DNA from: Campanula takesimana
Lineage: Eukaryota > Streptophyta > Magnoliopsida > Asterales > Campanulaceae
Reading direction: 5' to 3'
NCBI GenBank assembly: GCA_026119855.1
Contig: JAOWBW010000765.1
Location: 372,001-436,000 of the forward strand
Length of the DNA stretch: 64,000 nt
The translations under genes and the position numbers were made by a program. The notes under the pieces are model-generated. The model ran no database searches. It worked only from the letters and a program-made list of their open reading frames with translations, and was not told the DNA's origin. Position 1 is the stretch's first letter, and each line of letters starts with the position of its first letter. Of this stretch, positions 39,981-53,000 are shown piece after piece.

Positions 39981-40559
39981 GACAAGCAGATCAATTTTTT
40001 TTGTGTCTTAAAAAGTATTTTTTTTTAAAAAAAAAAAATCAAACCATATCATGACCTATGTAGTTTTATTCGTCTCGTCGAGACGAACACAACGGTATTT
40101 TTAAATTTTTTTTCTGAGTTGTAAATCTCAAGATATAGCATTTTAAAGTATTTGGGTTTTTTTTTAAAGGGACACGTGTCAAAATCTGGGAGATGGAGGG
40201 TTGGATCTGGACAGTCGGATGCAGCGCCCCAGCCAGCCGCGCGAAGCAGCGGAACCAAGCACCCTTGCCGCACATGGTGCGGCGGATGTATGCGAGAATT
40301 TGTCTTTTAGTAATATCTTAAATGTATATTAATTAGTATTATGCAATTCTGGCTATGAATTGTTCAGTTGGTGTTTTCATAAGCTCGATCCGTCTCAGCT
40401 CAATCAAGATTATTTTCTTTTATCCTAGCTCAATCGATACTTTTCAAATGACAAAATTTTAATAATTTTATCACACTACCTATATTTCTCATCCACTAAC
40501 TTTAATTTTCGTCAACTAACTTTTTACTTCTTTTTTCATCCAGTAACTTTTTTTCCTTA

Positions 40560-40851
40560 TACTCCCTCCGTCCATTTTAAACTTCAAAAATTTCCCTTTT
40601 GGGTGTCTTATTTTAAACTTCAAAATCCAAAAAAGGAGAGTTATTTATATTTTTTTTATTTAGTATGACCTACATGTCATACACACAATAACTATCCACT
40701 AACTATTTCCTACCCCACTTTCTCTCTCCTACCCACTTTCTATACTCACAACACTCTACCCTACTATCTATATTTTATAATATAAAGATTCTCATCTTAA
40801 TTTTTGTGCCCATTTTTTTTTTTTGAAGTTTAAGATGGGACGGAGGGAGTA
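40560..40851. mobile_element. Stowaway-like MITE, 292 bp
   Basis: TA-flanked, with CTCCCTCCGTCCATTTTAAA and TTTAAGATGGGACGGAGGGA as inverted ends. Confidence 0.85.
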
Positions 40852-41399
40852 TATATTATGTTATTTTATAATCCTGTAATTTTTATATGATTTTGATAGG
40901 TAAATATATATTAATTTATTAATATTTAATAGCAGATTGTGTAAAATAATGATTTTAAAATTAGTAGTGTTGGTATTAACATAAATGGTTTAGCATTAAC
41001 TGCATTTCTTTGCAAAATATAAACAAATCATAAATTATGGAATAAAAATGACTTATTTAGTGGACATTCTTAATTCACCCTCAACCGCTGAATTGATTTG
41101 TATCTTCAATAAATGTTATTTGAATTTTATTCAAATGACTATCATGAAATATACAATTTAAGTAATATCTTAATAAAAAAAAATTGCACTACATATATCG
41201 ACAAAAGAATTTTTTTATTTTCTATTGTGATAAAAACTATCACATAAATAATCCAAATTTATCATTATAATTTCACGAATATACAATGAAATTTATTATA
41301 CATCACACTATATAAACAATTAACCACTTTCTACAAAAATATCAATAAAATGCTACCGTACGGAGCACGGACTCTCTATTAGTCTAAAAATGAAAACAA

Positions 41400-42244
41400 G
41401 TAGGGGTGAGCATTAAAACTGAAAAAACCGAGAAACCGCACCAAAAACCGATTAACCGAACCAAGGTTCAAAAAAACGCTAGGCGCCGTAGGGGCGCCTA
41501 CCGCCTAGGCGGGGCCGAGAATTCAGAAATAACTATAATATACGGGACCTAGGCGTTTCATGAACGCCTAGCGCCTAGGCGGCCTAGACGGGGGTATTTT
41601 AGAACACTGAACCGAACCGACAAGACCGAGTAACCGATTAATTTAAGTGGCACGGTTTCTATATTTTAGAAAACCGAATGTTTCGGTTACGGTTCGGTTG
41701 TTAGTTTTTGGAACTGAGTGTAAAACGAACCGAATCGAAACTCTAACTAGGTCGTTCTAAATTATAGTACATATACTTATATTTATGTCTGCCCTTCCGC
41801 CTCATTGTTTCTATTACTCTTTCTCTCTCTATCCTCTTGGTCTTTTTGTTAAATTTTACTATAACCTTTTCCAAGTCAAATTGCAGATTTCGTTGATAGT
41901 CATCGTCTTATATGAACTGTGCATATGCAAAGATCTTTGATAAGCAAATATCCCTTTTATTCATTCATTTTTCTATAGCTCTTTTAAATCTACCATTTGT
42001 TTGTAAGTGATCATTTTCAAAACATTTTGTTTTTTTAAATCATAAAAAAACTATTAAGAGTCAACAAATTTGTGTAGAAAACCGAGCTAAAACCGAATCC
42101 GAACCGATACCGAACCGAGAAACCAATGTACCGAAACCGAAATAAACCAAAATCTAGCGGTTCTTTAGCTATAAAAACCGATTGGTTACAGTTTGGTATC
42201 GGTTTTATTCTAAACCTGAGCCGAACCGCACCGTGCACACCCTT
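41400..42244. mobile_element. hAT-type element, 845 bp
   Basis: Perfect 8-bp target duplication GAAAACAA at 41392-41399 and 42245-42252. Ends GTAGGGGTGAGCAT and GTGCACACCCTT are imperfect inverted repeats. The interior has many ACCGAACCG motifs. A smaller GC-rich palindromic insertion (41466-41608, CTAGGCGCC and GGCGCCTA motifs) is nested inside. Confidence 0.8.
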
Positions 42245-42763
42245 GAAAACAAATGCAACAAAAGAAAGGCCCCAAATTAAGAAATAATTTTAATAAAAAT
42301 TAAAAAAAAAATTAATGTAACAGTTACAATATCTTTCTTATTTGGAGTGGAAATTCAAGTTCCCAATTACTCATTCACTAAAAACAAGCTCACTACAAGT
42401 TGGCAATATTAAGGATAGAATTCAAACATAAATATCATTCCAAGTTAATGATAGAATCGCGTATGAATTAAGGTAATAAAAATTTACTTTAATAGAAGAT
42501 TTAAGGAATATAGAAACAAGTTTATATAAGTACGTTATAAAAATATACTTAAAATTAAGATTAAGAAAATATAGTAACAAGTTTATATAAGTACGTTACA
42601 GAGTTCACTCTAACAGTGCAATCTCGGTCTATTAAATTTATTCTAAATATTTTAGTACCCTTGTTATATTAGCTCATGAGCTAAATAAATTGATATTAAC
42701 TTCAATTTTCTTTGTATTTTATTTATTAAAAGCGATGAATTGATATTGTTAGCTAAATCAAAA

Positions 42764-43054
42764 TACTCTTTCCGTCCCAACACAAATATGAATTCTTTCC
42801 CTTTTAAGTCGTTCCAAAAAAATTGAGACTGCCCAAAATGAAAATATTTTAATATATTTATATTCAATCAGTCTCACCATTTAACTCTACTCATTCTCTC
42901 TCTTCATTTTCTATCATTCAATTTATTCAACTAACACTATTATTTACCCCACTCATTATCTCTCATCATTTTCTACCACACATACACTATTTTTATTTTT
43001 ATTATTGTGCTCACTCCTCTAGTCCTACTTGTTTTGGGACGGAGGGAGGGAGTA
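42764..43054. mobile_element. Stowaway-like MITE, 291 bp
   Basis: TA-flanked, with left CTCTTTCCGTCCCAACACAA and right TTTTGGGACGGAGGGAGGGAG. A relative at 54911-55195 shares the CACAAGTAGGACT core in opposite orientation. Confidence 0.8.
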
Positions 43055-43092
43055 AATGTCAACATAATCAGAAAACAATATTGTACCTAGTA

Positions 43093-43287
43093 AACCATCA
43101 GGCTTTAGCCTTGTGACCAGACTTCATGGCTTCCAACCTGAAGGTCATGGGTTCGATCCCCCCCTTCCCCAGAAGTTAGAGAGAAGTTTTTCTCTCCCTA
43201 GGATTTGTCTCCTAGGCGCTTCTGCGGATGATTATGTATTGAGTTCAACTATGAATTAAATTTGAAAAAAAAAAAAAATTTAAAAAA
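43093..43287 (+). mobile_element. tRNA-derived SINE
   Basis: About 195 bp with a polymerase III B-box-like GGTTCGATCC at 43151-43160, a T-rich and CCTAGG-containing body and a terminal A-run. A perfect 16-bp direct repeat AATATTGTACCTAGTA lies at 43077-43092 and 43288-43303. The long target duplication and A-tail indicate LINE-mediated retroposition. The A-box is weak. Confidence 0.85.
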
Positions 43288-43904
43288 AATATTGTACCTA
43301 GTAGACGCCACATGCAGTCAAGGAGTGCAGGCTGGAGGGCAAAATTGTCAATGGGCACTAATTTAAACTGGGATTATCATAGTCATTTGAAATTAACCCT
43401 CAAATTAAGCAGCTTTCTCTATAAAAACAGAAAAAAATTAAATGAATTCCTTGAAAATAAAATTTGAATATCATTAGCATTTATAAACCAAAGTTATTTC
43501 CAGATTCTTCCTAGATCATCAATATAATTTTTCCACCAAATTTCCTAATTTGACCATATTAGCCCTACCAAATTCCTTTTCTAATGAATCTATCCTATGA
43601 AGTAGGGGCATATTAAGGAAACACAAGACATCATTTTAAGTAAACCTTAACATTTTCAAAAATACCATTTCTCATAATTGATTTGAGTCACATACTCCCA
43701 CTTTCATCCGTTCCATTTTAATCTCAATTTTTTTTTTATTTTAAATGTTCTATTTCAAAAATTCAAAAAAAATTATTTTAAATGTCTCATTTAAACTTCA
43801 AAAACTAAAAGATTTTTTTTTTAATTTTTAAAATTTTTATTTTGGGAGGGAGAGAGTATTATTAACCAAACTTGTGCGAGCCACCACAACAGATTCTGGT
43901 GAAA

Positions 43905-44600
43905 CCAAAATCACAATTGCATCTCCACCGTTGGATACCGGGGAGTAAAAGAATCTCATAAATAGACGGCTCAAATTGCTTGAAAGTAAGACAAAGACAT
44001 ACTCCCTCCGTCCCAGCCTAAGGTTCCTAGTTTCTTTTTTGGTCCGTCCCAGCCTAAGGTTCCTACTTGCTTTATTACCTAAAATGGACTATGGGACCCA
44101 CTTGTCATTCTCACAACAAAAAACTCTCTACCCACTTTATCTCTCCTACTTTCTCTTACTTACTTTTTCATACTCACAACATTTACTTTTTCTTAATCTC
44201 CGTGTAAAGTCAAACTAGGAACCTTAGGCCGGGACGGAGGGAGTAGTATTATTATCTGATTGGTGGAATATGGGTACAGCTTATCATTCCCAAAAAAGTC
44301 TTCTGCTTCCAAATATGCATGCCTCTGGCTTCACATGACAAGAAAAAGAAGAAAAGTTAGAGAGAGAGAGAGTCATAAACCATAAACAAAGTCCCATTAT
44401 TTCATTGGAAAGATGGATATAAATTGTTGTATGTATCACCTTTTCATTATTTTAGTTTGTGTATTTTATTGAAAAGGTGCTTTCATTTCTGCAAACAAGG
44501 GCTAAAAAGAAAAAGAAAAATGACAAACACAGACTAGAGAGAGAAAGTGAGAGTTTGTGATGACAAAAAGACTAGAGAGAGAGAGAGAGAGAGAGAGAGA
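43905..44600 (+). repeat. Upstream block of response regulator copy 2
   Basis: Counterpart of 9785-10180, interrupted by the MITE at 44000-44245. It ends in a (GA)n run at 44574-44601 just before the leader. It is probably promoter-proximal sequence of the intact gene. Confidence 0.7.
44000..44245. mobile_element. Stowaway-like MITE, AAGGTTC subfamily
   Basis: TA-flanked, with CTCCCTCCGTCCCAGCCTAA and TTAGGCCGGGACGGAGGGAG. It is absent at the matching place in copy 1, so it is younger than the duplication. It sits about 630 bp upstream of the coding start. Confidence 0.85.
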
Positions 44601-44601
44601 T
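44574..44601. repeat. (GA)n microsatellite in the response regulator leader
   Basis: About 13 GA units some 270 bp upstream of the ATG. GA tracts are common in plant 5' leaders and core promoters. Confidence 0.85.
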
Positions 44602-44871
44602 TCTATGTTTGTTTGGGTTGAAGCCATTCATTTTCCTCTAGCCATCTCTATCATTTGTCAATCTGTACAGCTTTTTTTTTTTTAACCTAAGTTGATTCCT
44701 CATCCTCTTCCAAACTTCCCTTTTTCTTTTGATTTGATCCCATCATATTTTTCTAATCTTTATATCCATTTTCTTCTCTATTTGGGGTTCTGGGTTGTTG
44801 CCAGATTTGGTTCTGAATTTGAATTTGTGTTAAAAATCCAATCTTTAGGTCTTTAAACTCTGTTCTTGAAG

Positions 44872-47800
44872 ATGACTGTAGAAGAAAGTATGTCAGGGGA
44901 AGTTGATAGATTTCCAATTGGGATGAGGGTTCTTGCTGTGGATGATGACCCCACTTGTTTAATGGTGTTGGGTAAAATGCTCAGAGAATGCCAGTACCAG
45001 GGTTTGTTCTCTCTTCTCTCTTTTCTGCTTCTTCTTTTTAGTTCTGTTTTGAGATGATCTTTGATTTGGCCTTTTGAACAGTTATGAAATTTGGTCATGG
45101 ATTTGGGTGTTGTTCAATTGGATTTATGGTCTCATGTTTGGGGTATCTTTAATAAAAATATTGATGTAAAGTTCTTTTTATTTGTACAAATGATTTGAAT
45201 TTTGGTACTGCTCATGTGTGATTAAGATTCATTATTGATTTATTTTTGTGGTTTATTTTTTAATCTATGTACTTCTGATTGAGGGTGAATTTTGATAGTT
45301 CTTCTGATATTAGTTCTTTTTATTCTCCAAAATCTCTGTTCACTCGATTTATTGTCAGTTTATACTGCTGGTAGAATTCAGTTTGAGTAATATCCTTGAA
45401 TTTGATTGTGATTGTGTTTATTTTGGTAACTAAGCATGATCCGTTTTGGGGGAGTTCAAATTTTGATTGGAGACAATTCTCATCAATATTGCAATGATTT
45501 TGCAGTTACAACTGTGAATCATGCAAGATCAGCTCTAAGGATGTTGAGGGAAAACCGAAACAGATTTGACCTGATCATCAGTGATGTCCAAATGCCAGAT
45601 ATGGATGGTTTTAAGCTGCTTGAGCTCGTTGGTCTCGAAATGGACCTTCCTGTCATTAGTAAGCCAAATACCTTTCTCAAATCGTGTGTGTGTGTGTGTG
45701 TTTTCACCATTATGAAATATATTGTATTTACTTATTTTGAATACGGTGCTAGTGTTATCTGGACATAGCGATCCCAAGCTTGTGATGAAGGGGATAACGC
45801 ACGGAGCTTGTGATTACTTGGTGAAACCTGTTCGACTTGAGGAGCTAAGGAATATATGGCAACATGTTATCCGTAAAAAGAAGGTTGACCCAAAGTCTCA
45901 AACCAAATCTACAAGTCAAGACAAGTCAAACCAAGGTAGTGAAGTTGGTCAAGACCCTGCAGATCAGAATGTGAAGGTCAACAGAAAGAGAAAGGACGAG
46001 GAAGAAGAAGGCGACGATAATGAGAATGAAAATGATGACCCGTCATCACAAAAGAAGCCTCGAGTTGTTTGGTCTATAGACCTTCACAGGAAGTTTGTTG
46101 CTGCGGTTAACCAATTGGGCATTGAGAGTGAGTTCCTTAGCAATTAACATCACTCATTTCATATATACTTCTCATAATTGATTATGGCCGTTAATTTCAT
46201 TAATGTTGGTTATTATTTCAGAAGCCGTACCCAAAAGGATTCTTGATATGATGAATGTTGAAGGGCTCACTAGAGAAAACGTTGCAAGCCATCTTCAGGT
46301 ACCAATATTTGGGTGCTTCATTAGTAAAACACTCATGTATGTTGTATCTAGAGATTGTCTGGCCTGACCACTGGCGGGCCCATGACCTTTTTAACGTGGG
46401 TGCACAAATCACACTACAAAGATTAAAATTGTGTTTCCGTACAAAATGCTTGCTATAAGACTTGACCCTACAACCGCATAGTTAAAAGCAACACACTTTA
46501 TCCACTAAACTAGACAAACTATTCGAGTAAGTGGGTGCACTTGCACCAACATGACCAAGCATAGGTCCGCCACTGACCCTAACTATATGGATTTCGTTCT
46601 GAAAAAGGGTTTTCTTTTGCAGAAATATAGGCTTTATCTTAAAAGGATCAGCATGCAGCAAGCTAGCATGGTGGCTACATTTGGGGGTAAAGACGGCTCT
46701 TATATACGTGTGGGCTCCATCGATGGAATCGGTGACTTTCGAACATTAACCGGATCAGGAAGGCTACCAAATGCATCCCTATCATCGTATCCACCTTCCG
46801 GGATTCTTGGTAGACTGAATAGTACATCTGGTATGACCCTCCATGGCCTATCCCCTTCTTCACTTATCCAACCAAATCATACACAAAACTTAAGCAACTC
46901 CATTACTAGCATGGGAAAATTCCAGCCAGTTGTCTTATCAGCGGCCCAAAATACAAATTTATATTCGGGAATTTCATCACCGTTCAGTCTTGATCAGTTG
47001 CAGCCAAGCAAATCCATTACCCAAATCGGGGATTTTAATTCTATTGATGACCCTAGAATGTATACAGCTCCTAGCACCTTCTCGGATGCGAGGGTCACAT
47101 CCGGTATTTCAACCAATCCCTTGATATTACAGGGGGACCCACAAACTGGCGGTGGTTTTATGAATCAGTCTTCTTTAAAGGTGACTTCTTTAGGATCAGA
47201 GTCTTTCAATCTTGGTGGTTCGAATTTTCTTGATCAGGGAAGATGTAATGAAAACTGGCAGAGTGCTATGCAACCGTCAAAGCTATCGTCAAATCCATTG
47301 CCATTGCTTGGTAATTTTCATGATCAGTTGCAGCCTAATAACCTAAATTACAATAATGCCAACGGGATTTCTTCTAATAATTCCGTTAATGTACCTCTAG
47401 AAGATTCTAGAAGCGGGTGCCAAAAACGTGGACCATATACACAGTACTCAAGCAATGCCTTCAGTGACCTAGCATCTCTAGCCCCAGCCAATGGCGGTGT
47501 GGGCCCCACAAAGGACCAAAATTGTGGGGGTTTCACTGGAAGGGCGGATGTCCATTCATTTGAGAGATCAAACGGTGGTGCTTCTACGCTTTTGCAGCAA
47601 AGTGAGAATGAGAAGTCGACTCTAGAATCGAAGTTGAGATCCAATGAAGATTACCTAATGCAGCAAAATAAGGTGCAGGGTGGTTTTGTTGCTAACGGTT
47701 ACGATTCCTTGGATGATCTTATGAATGTGATGATGAAACGGGTATGTTATTTTCCAAACTTCCTCCAAATTTGCATTTTGTTCGTGATTATCTGAGTAAG

Positions 47801-48991
47801 TGTCGTGATTATATTTTCCAAACTTTTTCCAAATTTGCATTTTGTTGGTGATTATCTGAGTAAATGTTAATAACATTATGATCATCAATGAATATAAGAT
47901 TTGGAAAATTAGATAACGAGTAGATTCTTGCATATGTTTGTGTGACTTGTGTGGTTGATTCAAGATTCTTTCTGCATCTTCTTGTTTGCCCGAAAACTGA
48001 AGTAACAGGAAGTTCTGCAACTGATGTGTTATACTCCCTCCGTCCCAAATTGATAGTCCTATTTGACTTTTCAAACATATTAAGGTTACATTATAAATTT
48101 TGGAAATTCAGTGATTTTGAAGCCTTAATTTTGGAAATGAGACTAACTTTCTAGGACAAACAAAAAGGGGAACCGGGGCTATCATTTTGTGACGGAGGGA
48201 GTATAAAGTAGGTATTTTGTTTGATATGCTATCATTTTGTGACGGAGGGAGTATAAAGTAGGTATTTTGTTTGATATTAGAACTCCTAGTGGCTAGATCC
48301 AGTGTAGATCCACCATTCCTGTTTAATCTTCATTTTTTTTAACTTGGCCACATGCTAATGCATGGGCAATTTTTCTGTAGAAACTACACTCGGAAAAGTT
48401 GTCCATGACACTTGCTTAAAACCTTATTTGCAATCTTCTTTATATACTCCCTCCGTCCCAGAGTATATGTCCACCTTTCCTTTCTAGTCCGTCCCAGAGT
48501 ATCAGTATATGTCCGCTTCCTAAAATGGCAAAGAATTTTTACTATTCCTCCCACTCATTATCTCTTCTACTTTACTTTTATACTCACAATATCAATCAAC
48601 TTACTATTCCAGTATTCCCTACCCCGCAATCTCTCTCCTACCTCACTTTTCATACCCACAACACTTCCATCACTTCCACCATTTCTTAATCTTCGTGTAA
48701 ATAGGTGGGTGGACATATACTCTGGGATGGAGGGAGTATGACTTCAAAAAAAAAAAAAAAGATGCAATGTTTCTGTTCTAAAAATAGATATTTAATAATT
48801 TTGACGCATCTTTTTGCTAAAATAGTTATTTTTCCAATGTATGCATCCAACTCTTGCCCCAGCATTTGGATATTTCCTTTCATCATTTTGTTAAGGTGGT
48901 TTTGGTATTTGTGATGTAGGAGCAAGACACGACCACTCTAATGGACGGAGAATTTGGATTTGATGCATACAGCTTCGGGTCATGTGTTTGA
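44872..48991 (+). CDS. ARR12-like: Type-B two-component response regulator, ARR10/ARR12 clade
   Basis: A nuclear transcription factor that is activated by phosphorelay from cytokinin receptor kinases through histidine phosphotransfer proteins. Exons are 44872-45001, 45506-45658, 45753-46127, 46222-46298, 46623-47741 and 48920-48991; all borders are GT-AG and the sum is 641 codons plus stop. The receiver has acidic residues 24-26 (VDDDP), phosphoacceptor Asp70 (ISDVQMPDMDG) and Lys119 (LVKPVR). A basic NRKRK stretch may be the nuclear signal. The GARP/Myb-like domain runs from KKPRVVWSIDLHRKF to SHLQKYRLYLKR (about 195-257). The long Asn/Ser/Gln-rich C-terminus contains GILGRLN and SLDDLMNVMMK and ends GFDAYSFGSCV, as in the ARR10/ARR12 group. 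It is convergent with CBP60. It looks functional. Confidence 0.93.
46365..46575. mobile_element. hAT-like MITE in response regulator intron 4 (pre-duplication)
   Basis: It is bounded by CCACTGGCGGGCCCATG and CATAGGTCCGCCACTG, with GGGTGCAC near both ends, like 7076-7935. The related text at about 33150-33345 in the chimeric copy shows it was present before duplication. Confidence 0.65.
48032..48203. mobile_element. Stowaway-like MITE with duplicated right end
   Basis: TA-flanked, with CTCCCTCCGTCCCAAATTGA on the left. The right end ATTTTGTGACGGAGGGAGTA is repeated once more at 48232-48253 with about 25 bp of flank, a local tandem duplication. It lies in intron 5 of the intact regulator. Confidence 0.8.
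48445..48738. mobile_element. Stowaway-like MITE, 294 bp
   Basis: TA-flanked, with CTCCCTCCGTCCCAGAGTAT and ATACTCTGGGATGGAGGGAG. It lies in intron 5 of the intact regulator, 180 bp before the last exon. Confidence 0.85.
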
Positions 48992-50035
48992 TTTGACTTG
49001 TATGCCGTTAATCCATAGATGACGAAGAGGCTGCAAATCCCTAGTTTCGCACTTTCAGGAGTTTGTATCAATATGTAATATACTCTCCTTGGATTTGCGT
49101 ACTGTCATTAAGTAGAATCAAATGTTACTCGAATTTTTCCGAAAAAGGCCATGTTAATTTCTTGGTAGTTTCATTCTCTCAATGCACCTATTCTTATTGT
49201 TGATGGAATAATGTTGATGAAGTAACTGACATTTTTAATGCATTGGAGTAGTGATTTTTATTCTTTTGTCAGACTTGTTTGAACTGTTTTCATAGGAAGT
49301 TAAGGTGTATGTACCTTTTATCCATAGCCAGTGAAATAGTATCAGACCCATCCAGTTGGAACTGAGGGTACACACAATGTGTTAAAAGAACACTACGAGA
49401 GCTCTCGTTATACGTGAGATCTATGGAAGAGATCTGTCCACATGGGCATAACGTAGACAGACTCTTTCAATTTTTAAAACAAGCAAAAAACTCGCTCGCG
49501 CACACACAGAGAAAATGCGCGAGGTTTATGGAAAAGCGGGCCCACATGTGCTTAACGTAGACAAACTTAAAACAAACAGAACACACAAGAGAAATAGTGA
49601 ATGCTTAATTCATGAGAAGACATGTAATGTTATAAGGGAGTAACATTGTCAAAGTAATGTACTGTATAAACTTAGTGTTGTACATATTACAAACACTTGA
49701 TTGTTGTAGTGTAGTTACAAGGGTGTAACTTTGTCAAAGTAATGTACAAACATCTCAAGGATTACAGACACTTGATTACTGTAATGTACAAGTAGGTTCT
49801 CGCACGCCCACCCTTGAAAAACATACAACACAAACAACATTACTGTTCTAATAATCTAGTACAAACTAATCCCGAACTCATCAGGAAAACAAGCAAAAAA
49901 CAATGAGCAGGAAGAACACATTTTCCTGAACCAGAAAAAAGAAGCGGAAATAAATGAATTAAGAATCAAGAAAACTATAAGCCAAAAGTCAAGACACTCA
50001 CAGTAAAGTCAACCATAATCTTTCCAGAAAGCACG
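48992..50035. other. Convergent 3' region between response regulator and CBP60
   Basis: About 1 kb shared by two convergent genes. It contains a pair of related stretches around 49630 and 49720 (GTAACATTGTCAAAGTAATG and GTAACTTTGTCAAAGTAATG), so a short local duplication. No coding region or terminal inverted repeat is apparent. The 3' untranslated ends of both genes probably lie here. Confidence 0.5.
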
Positions 50036-53000
50036 CTAGTCAAGCTCAATGAGTTGAGCTCTTCTCTCAGCAGCTTTCTTTCGTATAAATATCCCCCACC
50101 TTAGAGCAGCTTTAAGTTTAAGCCAACCAACAACAGCCTTTCCTGAACTTTTTCCAGGTTCTCTTCCATAGTTTGGATCCATCTGCTGCTCATACCCACC
50201 GTTATAAACGTACGACCCATCATCAGAATCGCCAAAAGACGGGCCCACACCAACTCCAACACCAAAGTTCCTAAGCAATCTCTGCATATCATCACTCTCC
50301 AACATCTCAGAACTTCTCATACGAATTTCTTCAGAGAAAAAGTCCCCAAATCCTTGGTTTTCCCTTGGGACGGACCAATCCCCATAAGATCCACCCCCCA
50401 TCATTGGTATTCCAGCTGACCCGTAATCCATGTTGCTAGACATATTTGCTTGCTGGGTATTTAAGTGTGCTCCCACGTTTGAATCGGAGCTTATAAATGG
50501 GAATTCAATCAAGTGAGGGACTAGTTGGGTACTGGTTTTGTTTTGAAGTTGCGAGCTTGGTTCAGACACGTTGGTGTACTGTTGTTGCAAGGTTTGTGCC
50601 GTGGGGGTGTACATATCAGTAATTTGGTCATGATCAGCTGTGGGTGCAGGTGCTGGCAATGCTCGTGTTGCTTTCTTGTTATTTGGTAGTGCGTTAAGAA
50701 CTTTCCCATCATATTCTATGACTCGGTTCCAATTCTCGTATGCTCCTTTCACTAGTGAATCCACTGACAACTGGTCAACATCGGTCCATGTCAGCTTGTT
50801 CGTGACAGAAAAACAATGAAACTTGTAAAATATACTCCCTCCGTCCCAAAATGATAGTCTCATTATCTCATTTTGTTTGTCCCAGAAAGTTAGTCCCATT
50901 TCCAAGATTAAGGCTTCAAAATCACTGAACTTCCAAAATTTATACTGTAACCTTAAAACTTTTAAAAACTCAAACGGGAATATCATTTCAAGACGGAGGG
51001 AGTATTTTTTTTATTTTTTTTTAAAGATAACGGAAGTGTTGACCTTTTGACTGTGGTTAAGAGATTCCAAGGAAAGGAACTGTCCATCTGCAATGAGGCC
51101 TCTTAGCTCATAAATATGGTTGAAGACAACACCGGTGCTGTGGGCTCCGTCTCCATAGTAAACATAGAGTTTCCCACCTAAGACACACGTCTTTGCGTGC
51201 TCCACAGTATTGTCCCACATTCTATTCGACATACCACTTCCGAGTATCTAAATTGTTCAGGAAAATCACCCAAAAGACAAGACCAAAAAGATCAGAAAAG
51301 TTGTTTCTTACTGAAAAGAGAGCTAAAATCAAACATGGAAAGAAGTCTTTACACTTCTTAGTCGTTGTGGATCTCTGACGAGAATTCGAAGGAAATCTTC
51401 TACGGTGATGACTTCCGCCTTCACCAGTTTCTTATGCAGAGCCCCATCCTTAGCTATTCTATCCAATCTCCAAACTTCATCTTGTAGAACAGGTGGGTAA
51501 TGTTTCTTGTATACTGCAAAGCAACATGCATTATCAAAATTATATTGTGAAAACTCACATTCCATGAATAGGCCAAATTACATTTAGCCCCCGCCCCCCC
51601 CCCCCCCCCCCGCCCCCCCAAAGTATCCACCAACTCCCCCACTTTGCACCCTTGGTACTTTAATATCCAAAGCTCCCACTTTACCCCTTGGCACTTTCCA
51701 AATCATCCCACTTTACCCCCATGGTCAAGTTCATGTAAGGGGGCAAAATGGGACAAATTCAAAATATCAAACACACCCACTTTTCAAACTGGGGTTCAAA
51801 GTGGAATTTGGTGGATACTTTGAGGGGATAAACGTAATGAGTAAACAACCAAAATGACCCGCGTACTATATGAATATAATCAAAATGACCCGCGTACTAT
51901 CTAAACTACAAAATCAACCTGCGTACTATGCATAAATCAACCAAATCAACCTAAATCGTTAGCATACGTTAATAAATGTTAACGAATGTTAAATATTTAA
52001 CGGATATTCGTATCAAAAGGGTCCAAATATAAATAATTGAACTAAAAACCACAATTTTTTTTTCTAAAATAGAATATCAAGAAGGTAGACTGGTAGAGTA
52101 ATATAATTATATTATCTAAACCTTTATTTGCTTCTACTCCCTCCGTCCCAGACTAAGGTTTTTATTTTCCTTTTTGGTTTGTCCCATACTAAGGTTCTTA
52201 GTTGCTTTATTACCTAAAATGGACAATGGGATCCAGTTGTCATTCTCACAACAAAAACTTTTTACCCACTTTATCTCTCCTACGTCAAACTAAGAACCTT
52301 AGTCCGGGACGGAGGGAGTATCAATTAAAGCCCCACCATCCAGCCACCCAATTATCATGTTCAGCACCATCATCTTCAACCACCCTAGGCACCACCATCA
52401 ACAGCACTATCATCACCATCAATACCATTTGTGTTACTTTCCATGTTCTACAAAATGTCAGATTATAAAAGATTAATCAAGAACCAACATCCATACCAGT
52501 TTTAAAAACAAAAACAAAATTCCATCTCCAGTTGTTTTTTAAAAAAAAAAACAAGAAGCCATAGATTGTGTTGCTTCGTAAGATCCAAAATCATGGCTGA
52601 ACAACCAAAATAGAAAGATTCTTTAGATTAATCGAGATCTTTAGAAGTCAAAACATTAAGAACCCAGATAAAAACAAAATCTTCAAAATCTCTGGCATTC
52701 AAACCCAGATAAAAAAAAACCCTTCAAATTACTAGAAGTCAAATCCGCAGTCTCCACTTCAACTTATGCATTCAACCCATAATCAAACGCACACACAAAC
52801 CAATTAAAAGATTAGTATGAATCGATACACGTACAGGAAAAAAAAAGTCAAAATCTGAGGTGGATGAGAGGTTGTAGAAGAGGCCTCAGACTGGCGAGGA
52901 GCATTGGTGAGGGAGAAGGAGACGGTACGGAGACGTTGGGGAAGGGAAGAGATGGGGGAGGCGGGTTTGAGAGGAAATCGGGGAGTGGGTTATATGTGGG

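Larger units (their letters stand above)
38600..41383 (+). mobile_element. Helitron candidate, 2.8 kb
   Basis: It starts after a TA run with AATAGAAGTTAAGGAAGAAG, a form I associate with plant Helitron 5' ends. It ends near a short hairpin (CCGTACGGAGCACGG) followed by ACTCTCTATTAGT. A clean CTRR terminus is not visible, so the right end is approximate. It holds two MITEs, AT-rich GTTAAC-type repeats and a TGTAACA minisatellite, but no helicase gene. Confidence 0.4.
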
